DNA from: Gluconobacter japonicus
GTDB taxonomy: Bacteria > Pseudomonadota > Alphaproteobacteria > Acetobacterales > Acetobacteraceae
NCBI RefSeq assembly: GCF_002723975.1
Contig: NZ_BEWO01000008.1
Location: 1-64,000, forward strand
DNA: 64,000 nt
Direction of reading: 5' to 3'
This document shows, one piece after another, positions 20,870-28,611 of this stretch. The notes beneath the pieces are model-generated. The model had not been told where the DNA came from. It searched no databases and saw nothing but the letters and a program-made list of their open reading frames with translations. How positions within the stretch are numbered: position 1 is the stretch's first letter; every line of letters starts with the position of its first letter. Both the position numbers and the translations under genes were made by a program.

Positions 20870-22473
20870 CGGTATTTCCCATGCAGACACCCAATTCTCT
20901 ACGCGGGATGGTGACATCTCCTCACCATCTGGCCAGTCAGGCAGGCCTTGATGTTCTGAAAGATGGCGGTACGGCCATTGAGGCTGTGGTCGCAACTGCC
21001 GCGGCTTTGGCCGCTGTCTATCCGCACATGACTGGTCTCGGCGGGGATGGGTTCTGGGTAATTTCATATCCCAATGGAAAAACGATCGCGATTGATGCGT
21101 GTGGTCGCCTCGCGCGCAACGCAACGCTTGATCTTTATGCACAGGCTGGACACAGCATCATTCCCTGGCGTGGTGGTCTGGCAGCGAATACGGTTGCGGG
21201 AACGGTCTCTGGCTGGGAAGCCGCACTGAAGGAGAGCGCAGGACATCAGCCCAATCTGCCTCTTGAGCGGCTTCTGCGCGATGCCATTCATTATGCCAGC
21301 ACAGGGCGCGTGGTTTCCGAGAGTGAAGCGGGTCTTCTCAAGTCAAAACAGGCTGAACTGTCTGGTGATCCAACCTTCCGCGCTACCTGCCTTCCGGGAG
21401 ATGCCCCATGGGTAGAAGGAAGCATTCAGACGTCTCCTTTCCTTGCCGCAACGCTTCGCAGCCTTGTGCAGCATGGCCTAAGGAGCTTCTATGAAGGCGA
21501 TCTGGCAAAGGGGATGGCCGCCGATCTTGAAGTCGCAGGCAGCCCTCTCCGTCTGGACGACTTTCTGACTCATCAAGCCGAAGTCAAAGCCCCTCTGGAA
21601 GTCCAGACTTCTTTGGGCACGCTTTATAATATGGCGCCTCCCACACAGGGCGCAGCGTCGCTGTTAATTCTGGCCCTGGAAGACCGCCTCCCCCATCATG
21701 ACGGACCGGAAACCTTTGAACATCTGCATGGGTTGATCGAGGCCACCAAGCAGGCCTTCCGGTATCGCAATCGCGAGATTGACGGACGCTCTACCGCTGA
21801 AGCCGACATTCGCGCTCTTCTGGCAGATCAGAACGCCTTGGATGGCATGGCTGCCCGTATTTCGATGACCGAAGCCTTCCCCTGGACCGAAGAAACCCAG
21901 TGGGGCGATACGACGTGGATGGGCGCGATTGACAGCAACGGCGTCGCAGTCAGCATGATCCAAAGTCTGTATTTTGAGTTCGGTTCTGGTGTGATGCTGC
22001 CGCAAAGTGGTCTGTTCTGGCAGAACCGCGGCTCATCTTTCCGTCTCAAACCCTCAGGCTGGAACTGCCTGCTTCCGGGTTCCAAACCATTCCATACCCT
22101 GAATCCTGCCGCTGCTCGCCTGAACGACGGACGCACAATGGTTTACGGAACAATGGGTGGGGAAGGACAGCCACAGACACAGGCTGCCATTTTCAGCCGA
22201 TATACACGCTATGGGGTGCCATTGCAGGAGGCCATTTGCCGTCCGCGTTGGCTGCTGGGCCGGACATGGGGCGAAGAAAGCACGTCCCTGAAACTGGAGC
22301 CGGGTTTTGCACCGGAGGTCGTACAGGCGCTGCACAAAGCTGGCCACGTCATTGAAGAACTTCCGTCTCTGTCCTCTGTGATGGGACATGCGGGCGCGAT
22401 CGTTCGCCACAGCAATGGACGTTTTGAAGGAGCGACAGACCCGAGAAGTGATGGGGCTGTCGCAGCCTGGTAA
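20866..22473 (+). CDS. hpxW: Gamma-glutamyltransferase-family oxamate amidohydrolase (HpxW-like)
   Basis: 535 residues of the Ntn-hydrolase gamma-glutamyltranspeptidase family, without a signal peptide. The self-cleavage site is the GDTTWMGA stretch near 347-354, with T349 the expected nucleophile of the small subunit; classical GGT has TTHYS there, and the Trp fits the HpxW branch. In Klebsiella HpxW splits oxamate to oxalate and ammonia. The GTG start overlaps the LysR stop; an ATG at 20881 is the alternative. The neighbouring hpxZXY set supports the oxamate role over glutathione breakdown. Confidence 0.85.
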   Translation: MTVFPMQTPNSLRGMVTSPHHLASQAGLDVLKDGGTAIEAVVATAAALAAVYPHMTGLGGDGFWVISYPNGKTIAIDACGRLARNATLDLYAQAGHSIIPWRGGLAANTVAGTVSGWEAALKESAGHQPNLPLERLLRDAIHYASTGRVVSESEAGLLKSKQAELSGDPTFRATCLPGDAPWVEGSIQTSPFLAATLRSLVQHGLRSFYEGDLAKGMAADLEVAGSPLRLDDFLTHQAEVKAPLEVQTSLGTLYNMAPPTQGAASLLILALEDRLPHHDGPETFEHLHGLIEATKQAFRYRNREIDGRSTAEADIRALLADQNALDGMAARISMTEAFPWTEETQWGDTTWMGAIDSNGVAVSMIQSLYFEFGSGVMLPQSGLFWQNRGSSFRLKPSGWNCLLPGSKPFHTLNPAAARLNDGRTMVYGTMGGEGQPQTQAAIFSRYTRYGVPLQEAICRPRWLLGRTWGEESTSLKLEPGFAPEVVQALHKAGHVIEELPSLSSVMGHAGAIVRHSNGRFEGATDPRSDGAVAAW

Positions 22474-22482
22474 AATTGGCAG

Positions 22483-22512
22483 GAGAGCCGCCTCAATGAC
22501 GGCTCTCTTTTT
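22483..22512 (+). terminator. Terminator after hpxW
   Basis: Hairpin GAGAGCCG (22483-22490), 9-base loop, CGGCTCTC (22500-22507), then TTTTTAA. It lies just after the hpxW stop and faces the convergent hpxY end. Confidence 0.9.
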
Positions 22513-22517
22513 AATCC

Positions 22518-23852
22518 TCAGACCAGACGAGCAACGGCGCTGCCGTCCCGTTCCAGGGACTCGCCCAGAGCCAGCAGCAGATCTTCCCGGCCAGGGCGCG
22601 CAATAAGCTGTGCCCCCAATGGAAGGCCCACCGTCTTCATAGGGACCGTCAGAACCGGGAAACCCGCCAGTGTAAGCGGTTGGGTATAAAGCCCAAGGTT
22701 CGCGCGTGCCGAGACCATCTTGCCACCCACCTCAATCAAGGGCTGATCGAAACGCGGCGCTTCACCCACAACGGCTGGAGCCAGCAGGATATCCGCATCC
22801 GCAAAGGCCTCATGCATCCGGGCACGGAACCAGTTCCGCAGGCGATGGGTCTGAAAAATCAGGGATGCGGGCAAAAGCGCGCCTGCCAGAAGGCGATCGC
22901 GAACGGCGGGATCGTAATCCTGCGCCTGGGTGCGCAACCGATGCAGATGAAGAGCCGCACCTTCCGATGCACTGATGACGAATGCCGACGCCCGCGCACG
23001 GGCCACGTCCGGCAGTTCGACTGTTTGTGTTGCACCCAGACGCTCGCCCAATGCGTCCACAGCATCTGCCATCGGAGCCGACATGTTCTCCGCGAACCAT
23101 CCGCCCAGACGAGCCACTTTCAGCGCCCCGACATCGACAGGAGCGTTTTCGGTCTGAACCAGCGCTTCAAAACAGGCGCGCAGACCGCTCGCACTGTCGG
23201 CAAACGGGCCAACAGTGTCGAGGCTGGCAACAAACGGATAACTCCCTTCGACAGGAAGCCGCCCCTGTGTCGCACGGAGTCCCCAGATTCCGCACAGAGA
23301 AGCCGGAACACGGATAGACCCGTTTGTGTCGGATCCCAGCCCCAGCGAGAACAAACGTGCCGCCACGCCTGCGGCGGACCCACCCGAAGATCCCCCCGCC
23401 AGATGATCCGGCGCGTGCGGATTCCGCGTAACACCATGATGGGCGTTGTCTGTTGCAAAGCCGTAGGCGAACTCATCCATGTTCGTCAGCGCGACAGGAA
23501 TGGCCCCCGCATCAATCAGGCGCGTGACAAGGGCAGCATCCCGCGTAGCAGGCGGATCATTGGCCAGAACTTTCGATCCAGCCGTTGTCACCTGACCGGC
23601 CACATCGAACAAATCCTTGATCCCGAATGGCACACCTGCCAGCGCTCCCGGATCACGACCTTCCGCAACAGCAGCGTCCACCGCAGCAGCCGCTGCCATG
23701 GCACGATCCGTCAACGGCCGGGTGACGCAATTCAGGCGCTCATCGCGCTGGGCAATATCCGCGAAGACAGCTTTGGTAACTTCAGTCGCAGAAATGTCGC
23801 CACCCCGAACCTTTGCGGCGATATCCAGCGTCCGGAACTGCAGACCGCTCAT
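22518..23852 (-). CDS. hpxY: AtzE/HpxY-type amidase
   Basis: 444 residues of the amidase-signature family. The Ser-cisSer-Lys site is visible: GVPFGIKDLFDVAG (Lys) near 75 and GGSSGGSAAGVA near 155 with GSDTNGSIR after it. AtzE-type amidases work as a complex with a tiny AtzG/HpxX subunit, and the gene for one overlaps the start here by 4 bases. In Klebsiella HpxY is needed to use oxalurate. Gat-type amidase is rejected because gatB and gatC are absent and the hpxX partner is present. Confidence 0.88.
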   Translation of the reverse strand: MSGLQFRTLDIAAKVRGGDISATEVTKAVFADIAQRDERLNCVTRPLTDRAMAAAAAVDAAVAEGRDPGALAGVPFGIKDLFDVAGQVTTAGSKVLANDPPATRDAALVTRLIDAGAIPVALTNMDEFAYGFATDNAHHGVTRNPHAPDHLAGGSSGGSAAGVAARLFSLGLGSDTNGSIRVPASLCGIWGLRATQGRLPVEGSYPFVASLDTVGPFADSASGLRACFEALVQTENAPVDVGALKVARLGGWFAENMSAPMADAVDALGERLGATQTVELPDVARARASAFVISASEGAALHLHRLRTQAQDYDPAVRDRLLAGALLPASLIFQTHRLRNWFRARMHEAFADADILLAPAVVGEAPRFDQPLIEVGGKMVSARANLGLYTQPLTLAGFPVLTVPMKTVGLPLGAQLIARPGREDLLLALGESLERDGSAVARLV

Positions 23853-24028
23853 GGCTCGTACTCAAACGCTGGCTCAAGCCGGTCGGACAGGTCCATGCCC
23901 TCAATCAGCGTCGCGTACGACCGTAGAAGGTCAAGGTTTGTACGCACCCCTTCATGAAATTCGGTAGGAATCTCAAGCCTGTTAGCGGCGGCAAGGACCT
24001 TGATTTCGGTATCTTCTGACAGGCTCAT
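23849..24028 (-). CDS. hpxX: AtzG/HpxX-like small subunit (DUF4089)
   Basis: A 59-residue protein, short enough to be missed by length cut-offs. Reading the minus strand from the ATG at 24028 gives MSLSEDTEIKVLAAANRLEI, then a mid part with TNLDLLRSYATLIEGMDL and the end EPAFEYEP. This is the two-helix pattern of DUF4089 proteins that bind and stabilise AtzE-type amidases, as AtzG does in cyanuric acid breakdown. It overlaps hpxY by ATGA and starts 30 bases after hpxZ. Its exact place between hpxZ and hpxY strongly supports the call. Confidence 0.88.
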   Translation of the reverse strand: MSLSEDTEIKVLAAANRLEIPTEFHEGVRTNLDLLRSYATLIEGMDLSDRLEPAFEYEP

Positions 24029-24058
24029 GGCGCCACTTTCGCTCCTTCAGGGGCAATT

Positions 24059-24442
24059 TCAGGATATGTCTGCCATCAGGGAAACATGGGCAGCGAGAAT
24101 TTTCCAGCCGTTCTGTGTACGAAACCATGTCTGACTCTGACGGCCAATTTTCGTGCCACCCTTTCGCTGGAACTCCAGATCCACGACAGCAGCATCCTGA
24201 CCGATCGTTGTAATCACACGTCGCAGAACATACCGTGGAGGCGAACCGCCGGGCCGCTTCTTTCGGAACTCACGAATTTCCTCAATGCCGTACAGATTTT
24301 CGCCAACGCCATAACGAACTGTCTCTGGTCCAGCGTAAAAGAGATCATCCAGCGTCTGAAGATCGTTTTCTCCGAGCGCCTTTTCATAAAGATCAGCCAG
24401 AGGCTCAACTTCCGCTACAATCCGCGGATCATTCAGTGTCAT
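24059..24442 (-). CDS. hpxZ: HpxZ/AtzH-like NTF2-fold protein
   Basis: 127 residues, NTF2-like fold (DUF3225/AtzH), with LYEKALGENDLQTLDDLF, an ARG/ARP-type RRVITTIGQDAAVVDLEF region and the C-terminal WKILAAHVSLM. In Klebsiella hpxZ is required for oxalurate use, with no proven reaction. The start at 24442 (MTLNDPRIV) follows GAAGGAAA at good spacing; the longer frame to 24475 starts within the upstream gene. The first bases overlap the end of the DeoR gene by 14 bases, so the two are probably co-transcribed. Confidence 0.87.
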   Translation of the reverse strand: MTLNDPRIVAEVEPLADLYEKALGENDLQTLDDLFYAGPETVRYGVGENLYGIEEIREFRKKRPGGSPPRYVLRRVITTIGQDAAVVDLEFQRKGGTKIGRQSQTWFRTQNGWKILAAHVSLMADIS

Positions 24443-25223
24443 CGCTGTTTCCTTCTGCATGCCCTGCAAGAACAAGCTTGTGCCCGCGTTCCCGCAAAGC
24501 CTGAACCTGTCCCGGGTCCAGTTCCGTATCCGTAAAGACGCAGGACACCTGATCCAGATGCCCGACCTTATAAGTGGACCGACGCCCGAACTTCATGCTG
24601 TCTACGAGAAGGAAGCACTCTTCCGTACGCCGCATCATGGCAGCGTTCAGGCTTGCTTCCTCGCCATCCGGAGTCGAAATCGTATCGTCAGGCTGCACGG
24701 CACTGGCACCCAGAAAAACCTGATCGAACCAGAGATTTTCGATGGCCTGCTCCGCCAAAATCCCCACAAGACTACGGTTGGCATGACGCAGACGACCACC
24801 CAGAAGGATCATCTCAACGCCTTCAACCCCGCTCAGGGCTTCTGATACCGTGATGTTATTGGAGAAAACCGTCAGGGGCATCGGGTCAATGCGCAGACGT
24901 CGGGCGAGCTGCAATACAGTCGTTCCAGCATCGAAAAAGACAGCAGAGCCGCGTTTCAGACAGGAGAAGGCCTCATCCGCAATGGCGCGCTTATGATCCA
25001 GAGCCTGATTTTCGCGGGTTTCAAACGCCACTTCACGATCAACGGACTCGGCGAGGGACGCCCCACCATGTGTCCGGATGACAATACCCTGCTCTTCCAG
25101 TCGCTGGAGATCACGCCTGATCGTTGCAAGCGATGCATCGACCTGCTCAGCCAGTTCGTGAACGCCAGTCATGCCGTTCAGATAAAGATAGTGACGAATC
25201 TGCGTCAGACGGTCGGAAGCCAA
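24429..25223 (-). CDS. agaR: DeoR-family repressor of the amino-sugar genes (AgaR-like)
   Basis: 264 residues from a TTG at 25223, chosen because GGGGAGAG sits 6 bases before it; an upstream TTG at 25253 gives a longer form. The N-terminal DeoR helix-turn-helix is clear (RLTQIRHYLYLNG, then DASLATIRRDLQRLEEQG). The sensor domain has FDAGTT near 105, typical of sugar-phosphate-binding DeoR/GlpR proteins. It is divergent from the kinase gene, with a perfect inverted repeat between them. It overlaps hpxZ at its end, an odd link to the oxalurate genes. Confidence 0.87.
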   Translation of the reverse strand: MASDRLTQIRHYLYLNGMTGVHELAEQVDASLATIRRDLQRLEEQGIVIRTHGGASLAESVDREVAFETRENQALDHKRAIADEAFSCLKRGSAVFFDAGTTVLQLARRLRIDPMPLTVFSNNITVSEALSGVEGVEMILLGGRLRHANRSLVGILAEQAIENLWFDQVFLGASAVQPDDTISTPDGEEASLNAAMMRRTEECFLLVDSMKFGRRSTYKVGHLDQVSCVFTDTELDPGQVQALRERGHKLVLAGHAEGNSDDTE

Positions 25224-25297
25224 GGTCGCTCTCCCCTGTGGGCCATGACGCAACCACTCTAGTCACGCTCAGGCTTTTTGGGAAGCACGCATGAAAT

Positions 25298-25321
25298 GAT
25301 CGAAATTGGAACATTTCGATC
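25298..25321. promoter_or_regulatory. Probable AgaR operator
   Basis: Perfect 9-bp inverted repeat GATCGAAAT, 6-base spacer, ATTTCGATC, midway between the divergent regulator and kinase genes. The right arm ends 12 bases before a TTGACA (25333-25338) that has TCATAT 18 bases downstream. It is a good candidate binding site for the DeoR-family protein encoded next to it. Confidence 0.6.
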
Positions 25322-25376
25322 ACAAAGATGACTTGACATGACCGCGTTGCGACCGGTCATATCGGAAAAGGATCAA

Positions 25377-26357
25377 ATGGCCCCGGAAAGTTTTGCCGTG
25401 ACTGAACCCTGTATCGCAGCGATTGACGGTGGCGGCAGCAAGACCCTTCTTGTGGTGCTCAACTCTGACGGCGCAATCGCCAATGTTGAGCAGACCGGTG
25501 GCACAAATCCGTTCGATCAGCCGCTTTGGCGGGAACGTTTGACGGGGCTGCTCAAGTTACTTCCCACCTCGACACAGGCCGTTGGTCTGGGACTTGCGGG
25601 TTACGGTGAAAGCGCAACACTTTGCGCACGGCAAGAAGCTGCTGTGTCGGAGAATCTTGGCAAAATCCCCTATTCCCTGACAAACGATGTGGACATGGCC
25701 TGTTACGCCGCTTTTAGTGGCGAACCGGGGGTGCTTGTTCTGTCTGGCACTGGTTCCATGGCCTGGGCCTCGGACGGGCGAGGTCAACATTGTCGCGTTG
25801 GCGGATGGGGAAGCCTGTTTGGCGATGAAGGAAGCGCCTATCAGATTGGCCGCAATGCCCTGACGCTTCTGACCCATATTCTGGATGGCCGGAACACGCG
25901 GGATTTCGCTTTTCTGGAACCATTCTGTATGGCCATGGGTCTGCCCTCGGAGCCAAAGCTCTGCACCCCTGCCCTTCTTGAGTGGTACGGCAATCTGGAG
26001 CATCCGCGTTCCGCCGTTGCTGCCTTGGCACGCCATGTTTCGACATTGGCTGAAAACGGCTGCACACCCGCCGCGGCCCTTCTGAATACTGCCGCAACCG
26101 AACTGGCCGTACATATTCGGGCGGCACGAACCAAAATGCCGGACGTAGAACTGCCCTGGAGCTACGCGGGGGGCACGCTTCAAAGTCCGTTCCTGCGCAA
26201 CGCCATCGCGGCGCAGTGCGGTACGCCTGTCTCTCCGCTTTTACCTCCTATCGGCGGCGGTCTCCTGACTGCGGCCCGTCAAGCTGGATGGACGCCTGAT
26301 GCGTCCTGGATCACATCTCTTGCCCGTACGCTTGGCGCTGCGGGACTTGGCTCCTGA
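25377..26357 (+). CDS. agaK: N-acetylhexosamine kinase, BadF/BadG/BcrA/BcrD ATPase family (AgaK/NagK-like)
   Basis: 326 residues with the ASKHA-fold phosphate loop IDGGGSKT near the N-terminus, GLGLAGYG and the second loop VLSGTGSMAWA. The family includes N-acetylglucosamine and N-acetylgalactosamine kinases that phosphorylate at C6 in PTS-free pathways. The start at 25377 has GGAAAAGG upstream; an in-frame ATG at 25338 overlaps the putative -35 and is less likely. It is first in a tight operon with the SIS, GatZ, permease and deacetylase genes. Whether GalNAc or GlcNAc is preferred cannot be read from sequence. Confidence 0.87.
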   Translation: MAPESFAVTEPCIAAIDGGGSKTLLVVLNSDGAIANVEQTGGTNPFDQPLWRERLTGLLKLLPTSTQAVGLGLAGYGESATLCARQEAAVSENLGKIPYSLTNDVDMACYAAFSGEPGVLVLSGTGSMAWASDGRGQHCRVGGWGSLFGDEGSAYQIGRNALTLLTHILDGRNTRDFAFLEPFCMAMGLPSEPKLCTPALLEWYGNLEHPRSAVAALARHVSTLAENGCTPAAALLNTAATELAVHIRAARTKMPDVELPWSYAGGTLQSPFLRNAIAAQCGTPVSPLLPPIGGGLLTAARQAGWTPDASWITSLARTLGAAGLGS

Positions 26358-26368
26358 AAGGCTCTCTC

Positions 26369-27322
26369 ATGAACGCTACCGAACGCGGTATTCGCGAACA
26401 GTTTCCCCTCTGGAACAAGGTGGACATGCGGGATGTCCACCCGGACCCTGAAACCGTAACGGTCGTTGTTGGCTGTGGCACATCAGTCCATATTGCAGAC
26501 TCTATTGCCGCCAGCCTGAACGCACACGGAGTGTTCTCCCGCGCTGTCGCGGGCAATGAATGGACCCGTCGCCCGCAGGACTACGTGCCCTCAAACATTC
26601 GCCCGAACATTCTGGCGCTTTCCCGCAGTGGTGAATCCACCGAAACCGTTGCCGCTGCCATCGAAAGCCGCAAGAACGGACTGCACGTCACGGCGTTCAC
26701 CTGTGCGGAAGACACGAGCCTGGAAAAAAACGCGGACGAGACTGTTCTGGCTGAAACGCACGCTGAAGAAGGGATCGTCATGACGGCATCAGCCAGTCTG
26801 ATGCTGCTGATGGGCCTGCGTTATGCGGGTATTGCCGTTACGCCGGAGACGACGAAGGCTGCCGAAGAGCTCCTTAACGAGGCCGACCCACAGCTCAAGG
26901 CGCTGATCGAAGGTCGGTCCCATTTCGTGTTCCTGGGCGCTGGTGCGCTTTATGGTGTTGCACGCGAAGGCTCCCTGAAGCTTCAGGAAATGAGCCTGAG
27001 CCAGACGGAAGCGCATCACCCGCTGGAATACCGTCACGGCCCGATCAGCCTGATTGATAACAGCTCTCTCGTCGTCTTCCTGTACCACCCGGACACGTTG
27101 GAAGAAGAGAGCATTCTCGCCAAGGATCTGATGGCCAAGGGCGCACGCGTTCTGGGCCTCGGTGGCCCTGGCACAGTCTCTCTCTGCGTCAAGGAAGGCG
27201 CGGATGTGCGCCCATTGATCGTTCTGCCCGTGCTGCAGCTTTTCGGTGAATATGTCGCCCGCTCCAAGGGCCTTGATACCCTGGCACCGCGTCACCTCAC
27301 CAAAGTCGTGACGATCGCCTGA
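26369..27322 (+). CDS. agaS: SIS-domain hexosamine-6-phosphate deaminase/isomerase (AgaS-like)
   Basis: 317 residues with two SIS domains resembling the isomerase half of glucosamine-6-phosphate synthase: LSRSGESTET near 84-93 and a C-terminal SLKLQEMSLSQTEAHHPLEYRHGP. Such proteins either turn galactosamine-6-phosphate into tagatose-6-phosphate and ammonia (AgaS) or glucosamine-6-phosphate into fructose-6-phosphate (NagB-II). The GatZ-type gene 2 bases downstream handles tagatose phosphates, so AgaS is preferred. It begins 11 bases after the kinase gene. Confidence 0.84.
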   Translation: MNATERGIREQFPLWNKVDMRDVHPDPETVTVVVGCGTSVHIADSIAASLNAHGVFSRAVAGNEWTRRPQDYVPSNIRPNILALSRSGESTETVAAAIESRKNGLHVTAFTCAEDTSLEKNADETVLAETHAEEGIVMTASASLMLLMGLRYAGIAVTPETTKAAEELLNEADPQLKALIEGRSHFVFLGAGALYGVAREGSLKLQEMSLSQTEAHHPLEYRHGPISLIDNSSLVVFLYHPDTLEEESILAKDLMAKGARVLGLGGPGTVSLCVKEGADVRPLIVLPVLQLFGEYVARSKGLDTLAPRHLTKVVTIA

Positions 27323-27324
27323 TC

Positions 27325-28611
27325 ATGAGCATTTCTCCCTTTCTGAACCTCGTCAAACAGGCCCATGACCCAGCCGTTCCCGCAGCACAGCGCAAGGGTC
27401 TGGCCTCCGTCTGCTCCGCGCGTCCGCTGGTGCTGGAAGCCGCATTGCAGCGCGCGGCCAGAACCGGTCGGCCTGTCCTGATCGAGGCGACCTGCAATCA
27501 GGTCAATCAGGAGGGGGGTTATACTGGCATGACCCCGGAAGATTTCCGGGATCTTGTGCTGGGCATTGCTGCGAAGGTCGGCTGCCCGGCACATCTTGTT
27601 CTCCTTGGTGGTGACCATCTTGGGCCCAATCCATGGAAATCCCTGCCCCCGCAGGAGGCCATGGAGAAGGCCCTGACCATGATTGAAGCCTTTGCGAAAG
27701 CGGGCTTCGTCAAACTGCATCTCGATGCCAGCATGGGCTGTGCGGGCGAACCGGTTGCGCTGTCCGATGAAACTGTTGCCGAACGCGCCTGCGCCCTTGC
27801 ACAGCGCGCCGAAAGCGCGGCTCCCGGTCAGGCCGTCTATATTATCGGAACGGAAGTACCTGTTCCGGGTGGTGCGGCTGAGGCTCTGGACCATTTGGAG
27901 CCGACCTCTCCGGACGCTGCCACTGCCACACTTCAGATTCACGAAACGCTGTTCCGCCGCGTTCTGGGCGATGACGTCTGGGACCGTGTGATCGGGCTTG
28001 TTGTTCAGCCGGGGGTGGAATTCGGTGTGGAAGATGTCGTGGTTTACGACCGGCCACGCGCGCAGTCTCTTTCGGCCACGCTGAACAGGATGCCGGGCCA
28101 AATCTTCGAAGCTCATTCGACCGATTATCAGCCCCTCTCCGCCCTGCGCGCGCTTGTAGAAGACGGCTTCCTGCTCCTGAAGGTCGGACCAGGTCTGACC
28201 TTTGCCCTGCGTGAAGCCCTGTATGGGCTGGACAGCATCCGCTCTGTCCTTTTGCCGCAGCAGGAAAGCCTGCGGGAGGTCATGGAACGGATCATGACGC
28301 AGCAGCCTGCGCAGTGGCGTGGCCATTACGAAGGCACGGACAGCAAACTCGCCACTCTCCGTCACTATGCTTACAGCGACCGCATCCGCTATTACTGGCC
28401 TCAACCGGATGCGGAAGCCGCTGTTGAAATGCTTCTGCGCCAGCTTGAGGAAACAGGGCTGCCAGATCCCCTTCTGAGCCAGTTCCTGCCTGTGCAGTAT
28501 GAAAAAATCCGCAACGGGCTGCTTCCACGGCATCCGCGCGCACTCATTCTTTCCGCAATCGACACAGTTCTTGGCCTGTACGATCAGGCCTGTGGAGCAG
28601 AAGTGACATGA
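27325..28611 (+). CDS. agaZ: GatZ/KbaZ/AgaZ-family tagatose-phosphate protein, probable tagatose-6-phosphate 4-epimerase
   Basis: 428 residues, the family length. A metal-site-like GGDHLGPNPW lies at 95-104, LHLDASMGC near 131-139, and TEVPVPGG further on, all in a TIM-barrel context. Classical annotation is non-catalytic subunit of class II tagatose-1,6-bisphosphate aldolase, but no GatY/KbaY catalytic partner and no tagatose-6-phosphate kinase is present. A GatZ homologue in Agrobacterium has been shown to epimerise tagatose-6-phosphate to fructose-6-phosphate, which would complete this pathway alone. The stop overlaps the permease start (ATGA). Confidence 0.85.
   Translation: MSISPFLNLVKQAHDPAVPAAQRKGLASVCSARPLVLEAALQRAARTGRPVLIEATCNQVNQEGGYTGMTPEDFRDLVLGIAAKVGCPAHLVLLGGDHLGPNPWKSLPPQEAMEKALTMIEAFAKAGFVKLHLDASMGCAGEPVALSDETVAERACALAQRAESAAPGQAVYIIGTEVPVPGGAAEALDHLEPTSPDAATATLQIHETLFRRVLGDDVWDRVIGLVVQPGVEFGVEDVVVYDRPRAQSLSATLNRMPGQIFEAHSTDYQPLSALRALVEDGFLLLKVGPGLTFALREALYGLDSIRSVLLPQQESLREVMERIMTQQPAQWRGHYEGTDSKLATLRHYAYSDRIRYYWPQPDAEAAVEMLLRQLEETGLPDPLLSQFLPVQYEKIRNGLLPRHPRALILSAIDTVLGLYDQACGAEVT

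Noticed and set aside
22680-23957. 425-codon open frame on the plus strand
   Set aside because: Shadow of the HpxY amidase gene; no recognisable domain.
27325-28611. GatZ gene as proof of a tagatose-bisphosphate aldolase route
   Set aside because: No catalytic subunit or tagatose-6-phosphate kinase is present, so that reading is not supported here.
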